A DNA stretch of 48,511 bases from Acidobacteriaceae bacterium (GTDB lineage: Bacteria > Acidobacteriota > Terriglobia > Terriglobales > Acidobacteriaceae). Of the stretch, positions 27,127-36,089 are shown one piece after another. Location: NCBI GenBank assembly GCA_027307045.1, contig DAHUXR010000024.1, forward strand, positions 1 to 48,511, in the 5' to 3' direction. Numbering within the stretch: position 1 is the first letter of the stretch; the number at the start of each line of letters is the position of its first letter. The position numbers were made by a program, and so were the translations under genes. Below the pieces are notes generated by a model. The model worked only from the letters and a program-made list of their open reading frames with translations, did not search any database and was not told the origin of the DNA.

Positions 27127-27453
27127 ATGTCAAGATTAAAGCTGGAAGAGCGGTACGGGTACTACCGGCGCTGCCAGCGCTTCCGCAAGAACGGCGAGCA
27201 GTGCAAGGCGCCGGCGATGAAGGGAGAGCCGCTGTGCCACCAGCACGCGCAAGAGGCGGAGATGGAGTTGAGACGGCAAACCATGCGGCAGAGTTTTGTG
27301 CTGCCGCCGCTCAGGGACATGAAGACGATACAGTCGCAGCTGGGCGAGGTGACGAAGGCAATTATTGAAGACCGGATTGACGAGGACTATGCAGTGGAGC
27401 TGCTGGCGCGGTTGGAAAGGGCGTCGGCGGTGTTGCGGGGAGTTGGGAGATGA
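27127..27453 (+). CDS. small Cys/His (zinc-finger-like) protein of unknown function
   Basis: ATG 27127 is preceded by GGAGGTGTGGG; the 108-residue product begins MSRLKLEERYGYY. Its N-terminal third holds RCQRFRKNGEQCKAPAMKG followed by EPLCHQHAQEA. Three cysteines and two histidines in this arrangement are likely to bind zinc. The remainder is helical and charged (MELRRQTMRQSF, QSQLGEVTKAIIEDRIDEDYAVELLARLERASAVL), probably a coiled coil. The pattern resembles small Cx-rich proteins that appear in many copies in Acidobacteriota genomes, with unknown function; I recall this only generally. The upstream repeat/mini-ORF array suggests regulation at the level of translation. It stands alone, downstream of the restriction-modification pair. 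Confidence 0.65.
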   Translation: MSRLKLEERYGYYRRCQRFRKNGEQCKAPAMKGEPLCHQHAQEAEMELRRQTMRQSFVLPPLRDMKTIQSQLGEVTKAIIEDRIDEDYAVELLARLERASAVLRGVGR

Positions 27454-27529
27454 GGGAGAACTTGTGGCGGGTTTCGCGTGCTGCCCTCTTTATTGCCGTG
27501 CGTCTTACGCCGAGCGAGGAAAAACAAAC

Positions 27530-27550
27530 CTACCACGGAGACACGGAGAA
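27530..27550. repeat. dispersed-repeat-like segment (ACCACGGAGACACGGAG)
   Basis: TACCACGGAGACACGGAGAA occurs here, its near reverse complement (CTCTGTCTCCGTGGTGG) is at 46275-46293, and a shorter relative (TTACCACGGAACAACACGGA) is at 29796-29815. All three are intergenic, indicating a short dispersed repeat. Confidence 0.5.
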
Positions 27551-27662
27551 CAGCCCAGGATCGGAACCAAGTCCAGCGCGGATGTACGAAGGCCCTTGTG
27601 CTACCTTCTTTTTTCGCCATCCGTCATACTATTAAGAGATACTTCGGAGTTTTACTTATCCC

Positions 27663-29762
27663 ATGAGATCAACAAATAAAAGCTTTTCCGTTGCACGCGC
27701 CACACTATGCGCCGTTATCGTTCTCTCACTCAGCGTTCTCTTTGCGCGGGCTTATGCTCCTGCAAGCGCCGATGTTCCGGCAAAGCCAGTCCACGGCATC
27801 GCCGTCGCGAATATCGACCGTTCAGTCCAGCCGGGCGATGATTTTTACGATTACGCCAATGGCGCATGGATCAAGAAGACGGTAATACCACCGGACCGGG
27901 CCGGCGTGGGCGTGTTTTCCGCACTCTCTGACCTGACGAACAAGCGCACGGCCGCGATCATTGAAGAGGCCGCCAAGCAAAAAGCGCCGGCAGGCTCGGG
28001 CGCGCGGCAGATTGCCGACCTCTACAACGCCTACATGGATGAAGCGGGCATTGAAGCCAAAGGGCTGACGCCGCTGAAGCCGCACCTGGACGCGATTGCG
28101 GCCATTAAAGACAAGCACGAACTGGCGCACGCGCTGGGAGAAACCCTGCGCGCCGATGTGGACGCGCTGAACAACACCAATTTTCATACGCAAAACCTGT
28201 TCGGGTTGTGGGTTGCGCCGGGATTCAATGACTCAGAGCACTATGCCGCTTATCTGCTGCAGGGCGGCATCGAACTGCCGGACCGCGAATATTATCTTTC
28301 TGACGCGGCGAGCATGCGCGATGCCCGCACAAAATATATGGCCCACGTCGCGGCCATGCTGAAGCTCACTGGCTTTACCGACACGGGCGCGCGCGCCAAG
28401 CGCATCTTGGACCTGGAACATGCGATTGCGGAAAAGCACATCACGCTGGCGGAAAACGATGACATCCACAAAGCGAACAACACATGGAAGCAGGCGGACT
28501 TTGCCGCCAAAGCGCCGGGACTGGAGTGGGAAGAGTATTTCCGCGGAGCAGGGCTGAGCAAGCAAGCCGAATTCACGGTGTGGCAGCCCACGGCGTTTAC
28601 GGGAGAAGCGGCGCTGGTGGCTTCCATCCCGCTGGAAACATGGAAGGACTGGCTGGCCTATCACCTGATAGAAGATTATGCGGGCGTGTTGCCCAAAGCG
28701 CTGGCCGAGGAAGACTTCGCGTTTTTTGGCAAGACCCTGTTCGGGACGCCGCAGCAGAGGCCGCGCTGGCAACGCGGCGTGTTCATGGTGGACCGCTGGC
28801 TGGGCGATGCCGTGGGAAAAATTTATGCGGAGCGCTACTTCCCGCCGGAAGCCAAAGCCAAGGCGCAAGAGATGGTCGCCAATATTACGGCGGCTTTCCG
28901 CAAGCGGGTTGAAGCGCTGCCGTGGATGGCCGCGGCCACCAAAGCCGAAGCCCTGGAAAAGCTCAACGCGCTGTATGTGGGCATTGGATATCCGGAACAC
29001 TGGCATGAGTACTCCGGCTATGAAGTAAAGTCCGATGACATGTTTGGCAATCTCTGGCGCGGCGGCTTGTTTGAATATCACCGTGAAGTTGGGCGGCTGG
29101 GGAAGGAAGTGGACCGCAAAGAGTGGTGCATGTCACCGCAGACGGTGAATGCCGTGAATCTGCCGCTGCAAAATGCGCTGAACTTTCCGGCGGCCATTCT
29201 GCAGCCGCCATTCTTTGATCCCAAGGCCCCCGCCGCGGTGAACTATGGCGCCATTGGCACGGTAATTGGGCACGAAATCAGCCATACGTTTGATAGTGAA
29301 GGCTCCGCGTTTGATTCAAAAGGCCGCGTGCGCAACTGGTGGACCGATGCCGATCTCGAACATTTCAACGCGGCTACGGCGAAATTGGCCGCGCAGTACG
29401 ACACGTACAAGCCGTTTCCCGACCTTTCCATCAACGGCAAGCAGACGCTGGCGGAAAATATTGCCGACGTTGCCGGCATTGCGGCTTCTTATGACGGCTA
29501 TCGCGCAGCGAACGGCGGCAAGCAAGGACCAGAGCAGCAGGGGTTCACCGGCGACCAGCAATTCTTTATCGCCTTTGCGCAGGATTACGGCTCCAAGGTG
29601 CGCGATGCCGCGCTGCGCGCGCAAGTGATGGGCGACAGCCATTCTCCTGGCCAATATCGCGCCGCCACGGTGCGCAACATTGACGCATGGTATGACGCTT
29701 TCAAGGTAAAGCCCGGAGAGAAACTTTATCTGACGCCGCAGGATCGCGTGCGGATATGGTGA
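27663..29762 (+). CDS. exported M13-family metallopeptidase (neprilysin/PepO-like)
   Basis: This 699-residue zinc peptidase begins with a signal peptide (basic start, hydrophobic stretch, SLSVLFARAYA). The N-terminal domain begins at DDFYDYANGAWIKKTVIP, a hallmark of M13. The active site is HEISH (His537, Glu538, His541) in IGHEISHTFDSEG, and the third ligand is Glu598 in ENIADVAG, with Asp602. The region NYGAIGTVIG precedes the zinc motif. The C-terminus ends KPGEKLYLTPQDRVRIW, as in M13 enzymes, which usually end in a short hydrophobic tail. It should cleave oligopeptides on the hydrophobic side of residues in the periplasm or outside the cell. It is monocistronic and convergent with the RND operon. 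Confidence 0.94.
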   Translation: MRSTNKSFSVARATLCAVIVLSLSVLFARAYAPASADVPAKPVHGIAVANIDRSVQPGDDFYDYANGAWIKKTVIPPDRAGVGVFSALSDLTNKRTAAIIEEAAKQKAPAGSGARQIADLYNAYMDEAGIEAKGLTPLKPHLDAIAAIKDKHELAHALGETLRADVDALNNTNFHTQNLFGLWVAPGFNDSEHYAAYLLQGGIELPDREYYLSDAASMRDARTKYMAHVAAMLKLTGFTDTGARAKRILDLEHAIAEKHITLAENDDIHKANNTWKQADFAAKAPGLEWEEYFRGAGLSKQAEFTVWQPTAFTGEAALVASIPLETWKDWLAYHLIEDYAGVLPKALAEEDFAFFGKTLFGTPQQRPRWQRGVFMVDRWLGDAVGKIYAERYFPPEAKAKAQEMVANITAAFRKRVEALPWMAAATKAEALEKLNALYVGIGYPEHWHEYSGYEVKSDDMFGNLWRGGLFEYHREVGRLGKEVDRKEWCMSPQTVNAVNLPLQNALNFPAAILQPPFFDPKAPAAVNYGAIGTVIGHEISHTFDSEGSAFDSKGRVRNWWTDADLEHFNAATAKLAAQYDTYKPFPDLSINGKQTLAENIADVAGIAASYDGYRAANGGKQGPEQQGFTGDQQFFIAFAQDYGSKVRDAALRAQVMGDSHSPGQYRAATVRNIDAWYDAFKVKPGEKLYLTPQDRVRIW

Positions 29763-29884
29763 GTGGCTGATCGGGAGATTGGGAAGAGCAACAACTTACC
29801 ACGGAACAACACGGATTGGGAGATTGCCAAAATCGCGAGCATTGCGAAAATTGCAGCTCGAGATTCAGCAGAAGAAGCGGCTTT

Positions 29885-29918
29885 TGATCCGCGTTAATCC
29901 GCGTTCATCTGCGGTAGG
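29885..29918. repeat. dispersed-repeat-like segment (GATCCGCGTTAATCCGCGTTC)
   Basis: This segment, with two GATCCGCGTT/AATCCGCGTT units followed by ATCTGCGGTAGG, sits 5 bases from the RND permease stop at 29923. A relative (GATCAGCGTTGATCTGCGCC...ATCTGCGGC) is at 45028-45059, next to the end of the second MFP gene. Confidence 0.6.
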
Positions 29919-29922
29919 AAGT

Positions 29923-32900
29923 TTATCCTCCTACGGCTTCCAGTTCTCGCTCTTGTACGCGCTCGGCTTTCTTCTTGCCGCCAAAGAGTTTTTTCAGGCC
30001 CGGGCCCAGCTTGTCGAGATAGACGTAGTAGATGGGCGTGATGTAGAGCGTAAGAGTCTGCGAGAAGATCAGTCCGCCGACAACGGCCAGGCCGAGCGGT
30101 TGGCGAGATTCGGCGCCGGCGCCAATGCCCATTGCGATTGGCAAAGTGCCCATCAGCGCCGCCATGGTGGTCATCATAATGGGGCGGAAACGTACGATCG
30201 CGCCCTGGTAGATCGCTTCAGATGCGCTCTTGCCTTCTTCACGCTGCGCGTCGAGCGCGAAGTCGATCATCATGATGGCGTTTTTCTTTACCAGGCCCAC
30301 CAGCATGATGACGCCGACAAACGCGTATAGGCTCAGGTCAGCCCGGAAGAACAATAGCGTTGCCAGTGCTCCGACGCCGGCGGAAGGCAAGCCGGAAAGA
30401 ATGGTGATGGGATGAATAAAGCTTTCGTACAAAATTCCCAGCACGATATAGATGACCAGAATGGCCATCAACAGCAGCAGGCCCAGCCCGGCAAAGGACG
30501 ATTGAAATGCCTGCGCCGTTCCCTGCAGCGTGGGCGTAATTGTGGCCGGCAGAATCTGCCTGGCTTCGCGATCGACCGCGGAGATGGCGTCGCCCAGGGA
30601 CACGCCCGGCTTAAGGTTGAAGCTGATGGTGACCGCTGGCGACTGGCCCAGATGGTTCACCGTGAGCGGCCCAACTTCTTTCTTGAAGCTGGCCAGCGCG
30701 CTCATGGGCACAAGCTGCCCGCTCTTGGAATGGATGTACAGCATGCCAAGCGCGGAAGGATCGAGCTGGTACTGCGGCTCCAGCTCCATGATCACTTTGT
30801 ATTGGTTGTTTGGCGCGTAGATGGTGGAGATCTGGCGCGATCCGTAAGCGCTGTACAGCGCATCTTCCAGAGTGCGTGGATCAACGTTGAGCGCGGCCGC
30901 TTTATCGCGATCAATGTTCACGGTTACTTCAGGATTTTTGATCTGCAAGTCGCTGGTTACGTCCTGCAGTTGCGGCAGACCGCGCAGGTGCTGCTCCAGC
31001 TGCGGCGCGTATTGATACAGCTCATTGGTATTGGGGCTTTGCAGCGTGAACTGATATTGGCTCTTGGTGAGCTGTCCGCCAATGCGTATGGGCGGCAGGT
31101 TTTGCAGAAAGACATTGATGCCGGGAATCTGCGCCAGCTTGGGCCGCAGCTCCTGGATAATCTGGTCCACGTGCGGACGGCCCTTGCGGTCGGTAAGGCG
31201 GGCGAAGATTCTGCCGGAGTTCAGCGCGGCATTTACGCCGCCGCCGCCGACGGTCGACATGTAATTTGCGACATAAGGGCTCGCGCCGATCACCGCGGCC
31301 GCTTCTTTCTGGTGCCGCACCATGTCTTCAAACGAAATTCCCTGGATGCCTTCAGTAAACGCAAACAGATTGCCCTGGTCTTCGCTGGGCAGGAAGCCTT
31401 TGGGAATCGCCATAAAGAGCCATGCCGTGAGCCCAACCACCACGAACGAGAGCATCAGCACGGCAAATGGATGCGCCATTACTTTTTTCAGGCTCCATTG
31501 ATAGCCGCGCAGCATGCCGTCAAAAACCGCTTCACTCTTTTTGTAGAAATAGCCGTGCTGTGAGTGCGAGCTTACTTTGAGGAAACGGCTGCACAACATG
31601 GGAGTGAGCGTAAGCGAGACAAAGCCGGAAACAAGAATCGAAACGCCGATGGTGACGGCAAATTCATGCAGCAGCCGTCCTACGATTCCGCCCATGAACA
31701 GCACAGGAATGAACACGGCGGCGAGGGAGATCGTCATGGAAATAATGGTGAAGCCGATTTCCTTCGCGCCTTCCACCGCGGCCTGATACGGTGGCTTGCC
31801 CATTTCCATGTGGCGGACGATGTTTTCCAGCATCACGATCGCGTCATCCACGACAAAGCCAACGGTCAGCGTGAGCGCCATCAATGAGAGATTGTCCAGG
31901 CTATAGCCCAGCAGGTACATCACGGAGAACGTGCCCACAATCGACATGGGCAGAGCGAGGCTGGGAATGATGGTGGCGGAAATATTGCGCAGGAAAAGGA
32001 AAATTACCATCACCACCAGCGCGATGGTCAGCAGCAGCGTGAACTTTACGTCGTTCACGGAATCGCGGATGGAGATAGATCTGTCATACAGCGTGCCCAG
32101 CTTAATCCCGGCGGGCATCTGTTGCTGCATCTGCGGCAGAAGCTTCTTGATGGCGTCCACCACTTCCACGGTGTTGGTGCCTGGCTGGCGTTGGATGGCC
32201 AGCACAATGGCCCGATCACCGTTGAACCAGCTCGCCGTCTTGTCGTTTTCCACGCTGTCAAATACATGGCCCACTTCGTCCAGCCGCACCGGCGATCCGT
32301 TCCGATACGCGACGATCAGGGGTTTGTAAGCATTGGCTTCCAGCAGTTGTCCGGTGGCCTGCACGGTGTAAGCGGTGGAATGGCCAAAGAGCGTGCCTGT
32401 GGGAAGGTTTACGTTAGCGTTATTGATTGCATTGTAAACGTCGTCGATGCCGATCTGGTGGACCGCCAGCTTTCGCGGATCAAGCTGCGCGCGGACCGAA
32501 TACTTTTGCGTGCCGAACACCTGCACCTGCGCCACGCCGCTGATCATTGAGAGGCGCTGCGCCACGGTGGTCTGCGCGGCTTCATCCACGTCGGAAAGGC
32601 GCATGGTGGCCGAGCTGAGCGCCAGGTAGAGCACTGGCTGGTCCGCGGGATTTACTTTCTGGTATGAAGGTGGAGACGGCAGCTCCGGCGGCAGCTGTGA
32701 AAGCGTTTTTGCGATCATTGACTGCACGTCCTGCGCCGCTGCGTCAATGTTGCGCTCCAGCGTGAACTGCAGCGTGATGCTGGTAGAGCCCAGCGCGCTC
32801 GATGACGTCATGGAATCCACGCCGGCAATCGTGGAGAACTGTTTTTCCAGCGGCAGGGCCACGGCGGAAGCCATGGTGTCCGGGCTCGCTCCGGGCAGAG

Positions 32901-33045
32901 TCGCGCTTACCTGGATGGTGGGAAAGTCAACGTTGGGCAGATCGCTGACCGGCAACAAGCGATACGCGAAAACGCCAAAGATCAGGATCGCCGCCATGAT
33001 CAGAGTGGTGGTAATGGGCCGCCGGATAAATAGCTGTGTATTCAT
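29923..33045 (-). CDS. RND efflux permease, MdtB/MdtC-like (HAE1)
   Basis: This inner-membrane proton-driven pump of 1040 residues starts MNTQLFIRRPITTTLIM, the HAE1-type TM1. Two porter halves follow, and the proton-relay Asp400-Asp401 pair (VVDDAIVML) lies in TM4. The second half repeats the fold with GLVKKNAIMMIDFA in TM10, and the MdtB/C-type stretch LYESFIHPITILSGLPSAG is present. The C-terminal cytoplasmic tail is short and basic (GGKKKAERVQ). It is the last gene of the TetR-MFP-RND operon, 17 bases downstream of the MFP. The similarity is to MdtB/MdtC-type multidrug exporters. No outer-membrane TolC-type channel gene is in the window, so a shared channel must be supplied elsewhere. Confidence 0.94.
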   Translation of the reverse strand: MNTQLFIRRPITTTLIMAAILIFGVFAYRLLPVSDLPNVDFPTIQVSATLPGASPDTMASAVALPLEKQFSTIAGVDSMTSSSALGSTSITLQFTLERNIDAAAQDVQSMIAKTLSQLPPELPSPPSYQKVNPADQPVLYLALSSATMRLSDVDEAAQTTVAQRLSMISGVAQVQVFGTQKYSVRAQLDPRKLAVHQIGIDDVYNAINNANVNLPTGTLFGHSTAYTVQATGQLLEANAYKPLIVAYRNGSPVRLDEVGHVFDSVENDKTASWFNGDRAIVLAIQRQPGTNTVEVVDAIKKLLPQMQQQMPAGIKLGTLYDRSISIRDSVNDVKFTLLLTIALVVMVIFLFLRNISATIIPSLALPMSIVGTFSVMYLLGYSLDNLSLMALTLTVGFVVDDAIVMLENIVRHMEMGKPPYQAAVEGAKEIGFTIISMTISLAAVFIPVLFMGGIVGRLLHEFAVTIGVSILVSGFVSLTLTPMLCSRFLKVSSHSQHGYFYKKSEAVFDGMLRGYQWSLKKVMAHPFAVLMLSFVVVGLTAWLFMAIPKGFLPSEDQGNLFAFTEGIQGISFEDMVRHQKEAAAVIGASPYVANYMSTVGGGGVNAALNSGRIFARLTDRKGRPHVDQIIQELRPKLAQIPGINVFLQNLPPIRIGGQLTKSQYQFTLQSPNTNELYQYAPQLEQHLRGLPQLQDVTSDLQIKNPEVTVNIDRDKAAALNVDPRTLEDALYSAYGSRQISTIYAPNNQYKVIMELEPQYQLDPSALGMLYIHSKSGQLVPMSALASFKKEVGPLTVNHLGQSPAVTISFNLKPGVSLGDAISAVDREARQILPATITPTLQGTAQAFQSSFAGLGLLLLMAILVIYIVLGILYESFIHPITILSGLPSAGVGALATLLFFRADLSLYAFVGVIMLVGLVKKNAIMMIDFALDAQREEGKSASEAIYQGAIVRFRPIMMTTMAALMGTLPIAMGIGAGAESRQPLGLAVVGGLIFSQTLTLYITPIYYVYLDKLGPGLKKLFGGKKKAERVQERELEAVGG

Positions 33046-33062
33046 TATTTATGACCTGCTCA

Positions 33063-34172
33063 TTATGACCCGCTCTTGATCTCGACTTTGGCGCCCGGCG
33101 TCAGGCGCAACTGGCCGTCTGTAACAACGCGCTGTCCCGGCTGCAGGCCTGAAGCAATCACCGTCTCCTCGCCTACGTTCCAGCCAACTTTCACCGGCTG
33201 CGGTTGCGCGGTCAGATCCTGGTTGATCACGTAAACAAACGTGCCGTTCTGGCTGGTTTGCAGCGCTGCCGTCGGGACCACAATGGCATTCGGTTGCGAC
33301 TTCAGCATAAGGGTTACGTCGGCGAATTGCCCCGGCCAGAGCGCATGTGCTGCGTTATCAAACGTTGCTTTCAGTTTGATGGTGCCGGTGGTGAGGTCCA
33401 CTGAGTTGTCGATAAACGTAAGCTTGCCCTGGAAGTGCTGCGTGCTGCCTTGCGGTGCCGCGTCCACTTTCAGGCTCTTGGCGTTGGAATACTGTTTCAG
33501 CTCGGCCAGCTGCTGTTCCGGAATGGAGAAGCTCACGTAAATCGGCTCAATCTGGTTGATCGTTACCAGGATCGGCACATCATTGGCCTTCACCAGATTG
33601 CCTTCCTTCACGCCAACGCTTCCCGTGCGTCCGTTGATGGGCGAATAGATCGACGTGTATTCCAGATTGATCTTTGCTGTTTCCACTGCGGCTTTATCGG
33701 CGGCGACCGTGGCGGCCATGGCGTTTGCGGCGGCGCCGGCGGCATCCACTTGTTGCCTGGAAACAACCCCTTGTTTGCCCAGCCCCTGGTAGCGTTCCGC
33801 ATCAAGCTTGGAGTTGAGCGATTGCGCTTCGTCCTTGGCCAGCGTTCCTTCAGCCTGCCGCAACGCCGCTTCAAACGGCGCGCGATCAATGGTGAAAAGC
33901 AGCTGCCCCTTTTTTACGAAGTCGCCTTCCTTGAAGTGCACACGCATCAGCTGCCCGGAAATCTGCGCCTTGATGGAGACAGTGGAAATGGCTTCAACGT
34001 TGCCGATGGCCTGCAACTCAACCGGCATGGTGCGCGATGCAACGGTGGCAATACGCACGGGCGCAGCGGCAATCGGCTTGGCTGCCTGAACGGCTTCTTT
34101 GTTGGCGCACCCTGCGGTCAAGAGCAGAAGCGCGGCCAGTGATGCGTGAAAAACGTAGGTTCTAATTTTCAT
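33063..34172 (-). CDS. periplasmic adaptor (MFP) of the first RND pump
   Basis: The 369-residue protein carries a lipoprotein signal (MKIRTYVFHASLAALLLLTAGC, Cys22) and the order of an AcrA/MdtA-type adaptor. There is a barrel-sandwich half-motif (VSIKAQISGQLMRVHFKEGDFVKKGQLLFTID), an alpha-helical hairpin (AKDEAQSLNSKLDAERYQ), the second lipoyl-like half (IYSPINGRTGSVGVKEGNLVKAND) and a beta-barrel with the terminal VVPTAALQTSQNG domain. It joins the inner-membrane RND pump to an outer-membrane channel. Its start overlaps the TetR stop by 4 bases (ATGA), and the RND gene follows, so the three are cotranscribed. Confidence 0.93.
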   Translation of the reverse strand: MKIRTYVFHASLAALLLLTAGCANKEAVQAAKPIAAAPVRIATVASRTMPVELQAIGNVEAISTVSIKAQISGQLMRVHFKEGDFVKKGQLLFTIDRAPFEAALRQAEGTLAKDEAQSLNSKLDAERYQGLGKQGVVSRQQVDAAGAAANAMAATVAADKAAVETAKINLEYTSIYSPINGRTGSVGVKEGNLVKANDVPILVTINQIEPIYVSFSIPEQQLAELKQYSNAKSLKVDAAPQGSTQHFQGKLTFIDNSVDLTTGTIKLKATFDNAAHALWPGQFADVTLMLKSQPNAIVVPTAALQTSQNGTFVYVINQDLTAQPQPVKVGWNVGEETVIASGLQPGQRVVTDGQLRLTPGAKVEIKSGS

Positions 34173-34876
34173 TGTTGGATCTTTTTTCCTGCACGGGCAT
34201 GATTTCCATTGTGGCCGTTGCGTCCGTTTGAGTTCGCATGCCCCGCGCCATTTGCGGCCACCTGAGGAACCCCGCTTCGCATTCCGTTCAGCCAGATTCC
34301 CGCCAGAGTGGCCGCCACCCTCTCCGGATCGAACTTCTGGAACTTTCTGGCCCCAAAAAGTTCCTGCACCAGAAAGTGATAGACCACCATGCCCAGGAAC
34401 CCGCGGGCGGAGAGCAAGGGATCGACGTTGCGAAACGCGCCGTCGCGCACGCGCCGCCGGATATAAGCCGCCAGCTCTTCGTAATACACAGCGATAAAGG
34501 TGCGGAAGAACCGTTGCGAAAGCGTATGGCTTTCCAGGGCGGTGAACCAGAGCAAGCGGGTCAATTCCGTGTCGCGGGCATTGCGCACCAGCATTTCGCG
34601 CGCGATGGCGGTAAAAATCTCCAGGTCGGTGCCGCCGGCTTCAATAATCTTTGTGATGTTCTGGCGGCGTCCGCGGGCGCTGCACAGCTCTTCAATCAGC
34701 GTCCAGTAAAGTTTTGCCTTGCTGGGGAAGTGGCGAAACAGCAGCGCTTCATTAATGCCGGCGCGCTCGGCAATCTCCCGCGTCGTGGTACCGCGATAAC
34801 CCCTGCGCGCAAAAATGCCGGAGGCAGTGCGCAGGATTTGGCGCCGGCGGTCGATAGATGAAAGACGTACAGGCAT
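34169..34876 (-). CDS. TetR/AcrR-family regulator of the RND operon
   Basis: A typical TetR helix-turn-helix occupies about residues 15-60 (RRGYRGTTTREIAERAGINEALLFRHFPSKAKLYWTL). The C-terminal part is the ligand-binding core, ending in a low-complexity His/Asn/Gly tail (GHANSNGRNGHNGNHA) of unknown value. It precedes the adaptor gene with an ATGA overlap. The perfect 26-bp palindrome 12 bases upstream of its start (34888-34913) is the natural operator; the protein probably represses its own operon and is released by a pump substrate. No SD is visible, so the message may be leaderless or nearly so. Confidence 0.92.
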   Translation of the reverse strand: MPVRLSSIDRRRQILRTASGIFARRGYRGTTTREIAERAGINEALLFRHFPSKAKLYWTLIEELCSARGRRQNITKIIEAGGTDLEIFTAIAREMLVRNARDTELTRLLWFTALESHTLSQRFFRTFIAVYYEELAAYIRRRVRDGAFRNVDPLLSARGFLGMVVYHFLVQELFGARKFQKFDPERVAATLAGIWLNGMRSGVPQVAANGAGHANSNGRNGHNGNHARAGKKIQQ

Positions 34877-34887
34877 GAGGGAGAGTT

Positions 34888-34913
34888 ATAAAGTAAGTGA
34901 ACACTTACTTTAT
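34888..34913. promoter_or_regulatory. 26-bp palindromic operator of the TetR-RND operon
   Basis: ATAAAGTAAGTG-AA-CACTTACTTTAT is a perfect 12+2+12 palindrome. On the minus strand it overlaps a possible -10 (TAAAGT), with TTGAGC 17 bases upstream as -35, so a bound repressor would block the promoter. It lies 12 bases upstream of the TetR start. The symmetry and size fit TetR-family operators. Confidence 0.88.
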
Positions 34914-35132
34914 CAGTTAGACGAGCAGCGCTCAAGATGGTCTGAGTGCAGGGCGGTAAAGAAGTGTTAAGGCGACTTCTGCCGGTTCATCGCGAAGGCG
35001 ACTAACGTACTCATATGCATGCTCACCGGCCCCGACATGCTTGCCGGAGCCCTTCCAAGGAAAGCAGCGGATCCAGATTCAGCGTCGTGTCTGCCATTAG
35101 TGTGTACCAAAAACGAACTATTGGAGATCGTG
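34914..35132. other. intergenic region between egtD and the TetR operon
   Basis: This is about 220 bases with no gene. The minus-strand promoter of the TetR operon lies in its left end. No terminator for egtBD is obvious by eye. Confidence 0.4.
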
Positions 35133-36089
35133 CTAAACCCTCGCCAACGCCTCGCAGAACCAGCCTTGCGCGTCAATCCAGCGGGTTTCCAGTTTGAATC
35201 CGCTGCGCCGCAGCAGGCGCGCGATAGAGACTGTGTTGAACTTGTAGCTGTTTTCCGTATGGATGCGCTCTCCTTTTTCAAAGTGGAAGCCGCGGCCCAG
35301 GTCCTGCACCCAGACGGTTTGTTGATAAAGGCTTTCCAGATGCATCTCAATGCGCGACTTGCGCCGGTTCCACAGGGCCACATGTTCGAAAGAGTCAACG
35401 TCAAAGCTGCCGCCCAGTTCGCGATTAATCCGCACCAGCATGTTCTTGTTAAAGGCGGCTGTGACTCCCTGTGCATCGTTATAAGCAGCGTGGAGAACGC
35501 CGGCGTCTTTGATCAGATCAAAGCCAATCAGCAGCGCGTCGCCCGATTGCAGCGAGCGATGCACGCTCTTCAAGAACGCCATGGCTTCCTCGGGCTCAAA
35601 GTTGCCGATGGTCGAACCAATGAAGAGCACCAGCTTGCGTCCGGGCAGGGAATTAAGATCAGGGATGCGATGCGTGTAGTCGGCGACAATGGGGCTCACG
35701 CGCAGTCGTGGGAAATGTCCATTCAAGGTCTTTAGAGCACCTTGCAGGGCCGAAGAGGAAACATCCACGGGATAAAAATCTGCCCGCAGTTGCCGCCGCA
35801 GCAAGGCTTCAATCAGGACTTGAGTTTTGCTGGCGCTGCCTGCTCCCAGTTCCACCAAAGTGATATTGGGCCCAGCCTGGCGAACGATCTCGCCCGCATA
35901 TTTCTTCAGGATGGCGCGCTCCGTGCGCGTGGGGTAGTACTCCGGCGTCTCAGTGATTTGATCGAACAGGTGCGACCCGGCAGCGTCATAAAACAGCTTG
36001 GGTGGCAGCGTACGAGGGCGCGCGCTCAGCCCGCGCAACACCTCTTCCTCAATTGGACTTACCAGGAGCGCAGGGCTTTTAACCGCCAT
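35133..36089 (-). CDS. egtD: L-histidine N-alpha-methyltransferase (ergothioneine biosynthesis)
   Basis: EgtD trimethylates histidine to hercynine using S-adenosylmethionine. The 318-residue length fits the family. YYPTRTE (residues 51-57) supplies the histidine-binding tyrosine. The SAM motif is ELGAGSASKT (80-89), the GSTIGNF motif has Asn163, and the substrate-contacting Glu279 and Ser281 lie in HTENSYKF. These correspond to the positions known in mycobacterial EgtD. It overlaps egtB by 11 bases and lies downstream of it on the same strand, so the two steps from histidine to a sulfoxide-type intermediate are encoded together. The final lyase (EgtE) is not seen. Confidence 0.95.
   Translation of the reverse strand: MAVKSPALLVSPIEEEVLRGLSARPRTLPPKLFYDAAGSHLFDQITETPEYYPTRTERAILKKYAGEIVRQAGPNITLVELGAGSASKTQVLIEALLRRQLRADFYPVDVSSSALQGALKTLNGHFPRLRVSPIVADYTHRIPDLNSLPGRKLVLFIGSTIGNFEPEEAMAFLKSVHRSLQSGDALLIGFDLIKDAGVLHAAYNDAQGVTAAFNKNMLVRINRELGGSFDVDSFEHVALWNRRKSRIEMHLESLYQQTVWVQDLGRGFHFEKGERIHTENSYKFNTVSIARLLRRSGFKLETRWIDAQGWFCEALARV

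Noticed and set aside
30412..31563. 383-codon plus-strand frame
   Set aside because: Antisense to the RND permease; an effect of high GC and codon bias.
34967..35476. 169-codon minus-strand frame overlapping egtD
   Set aside because: Out of phase with egtD, whose motifs are clear.
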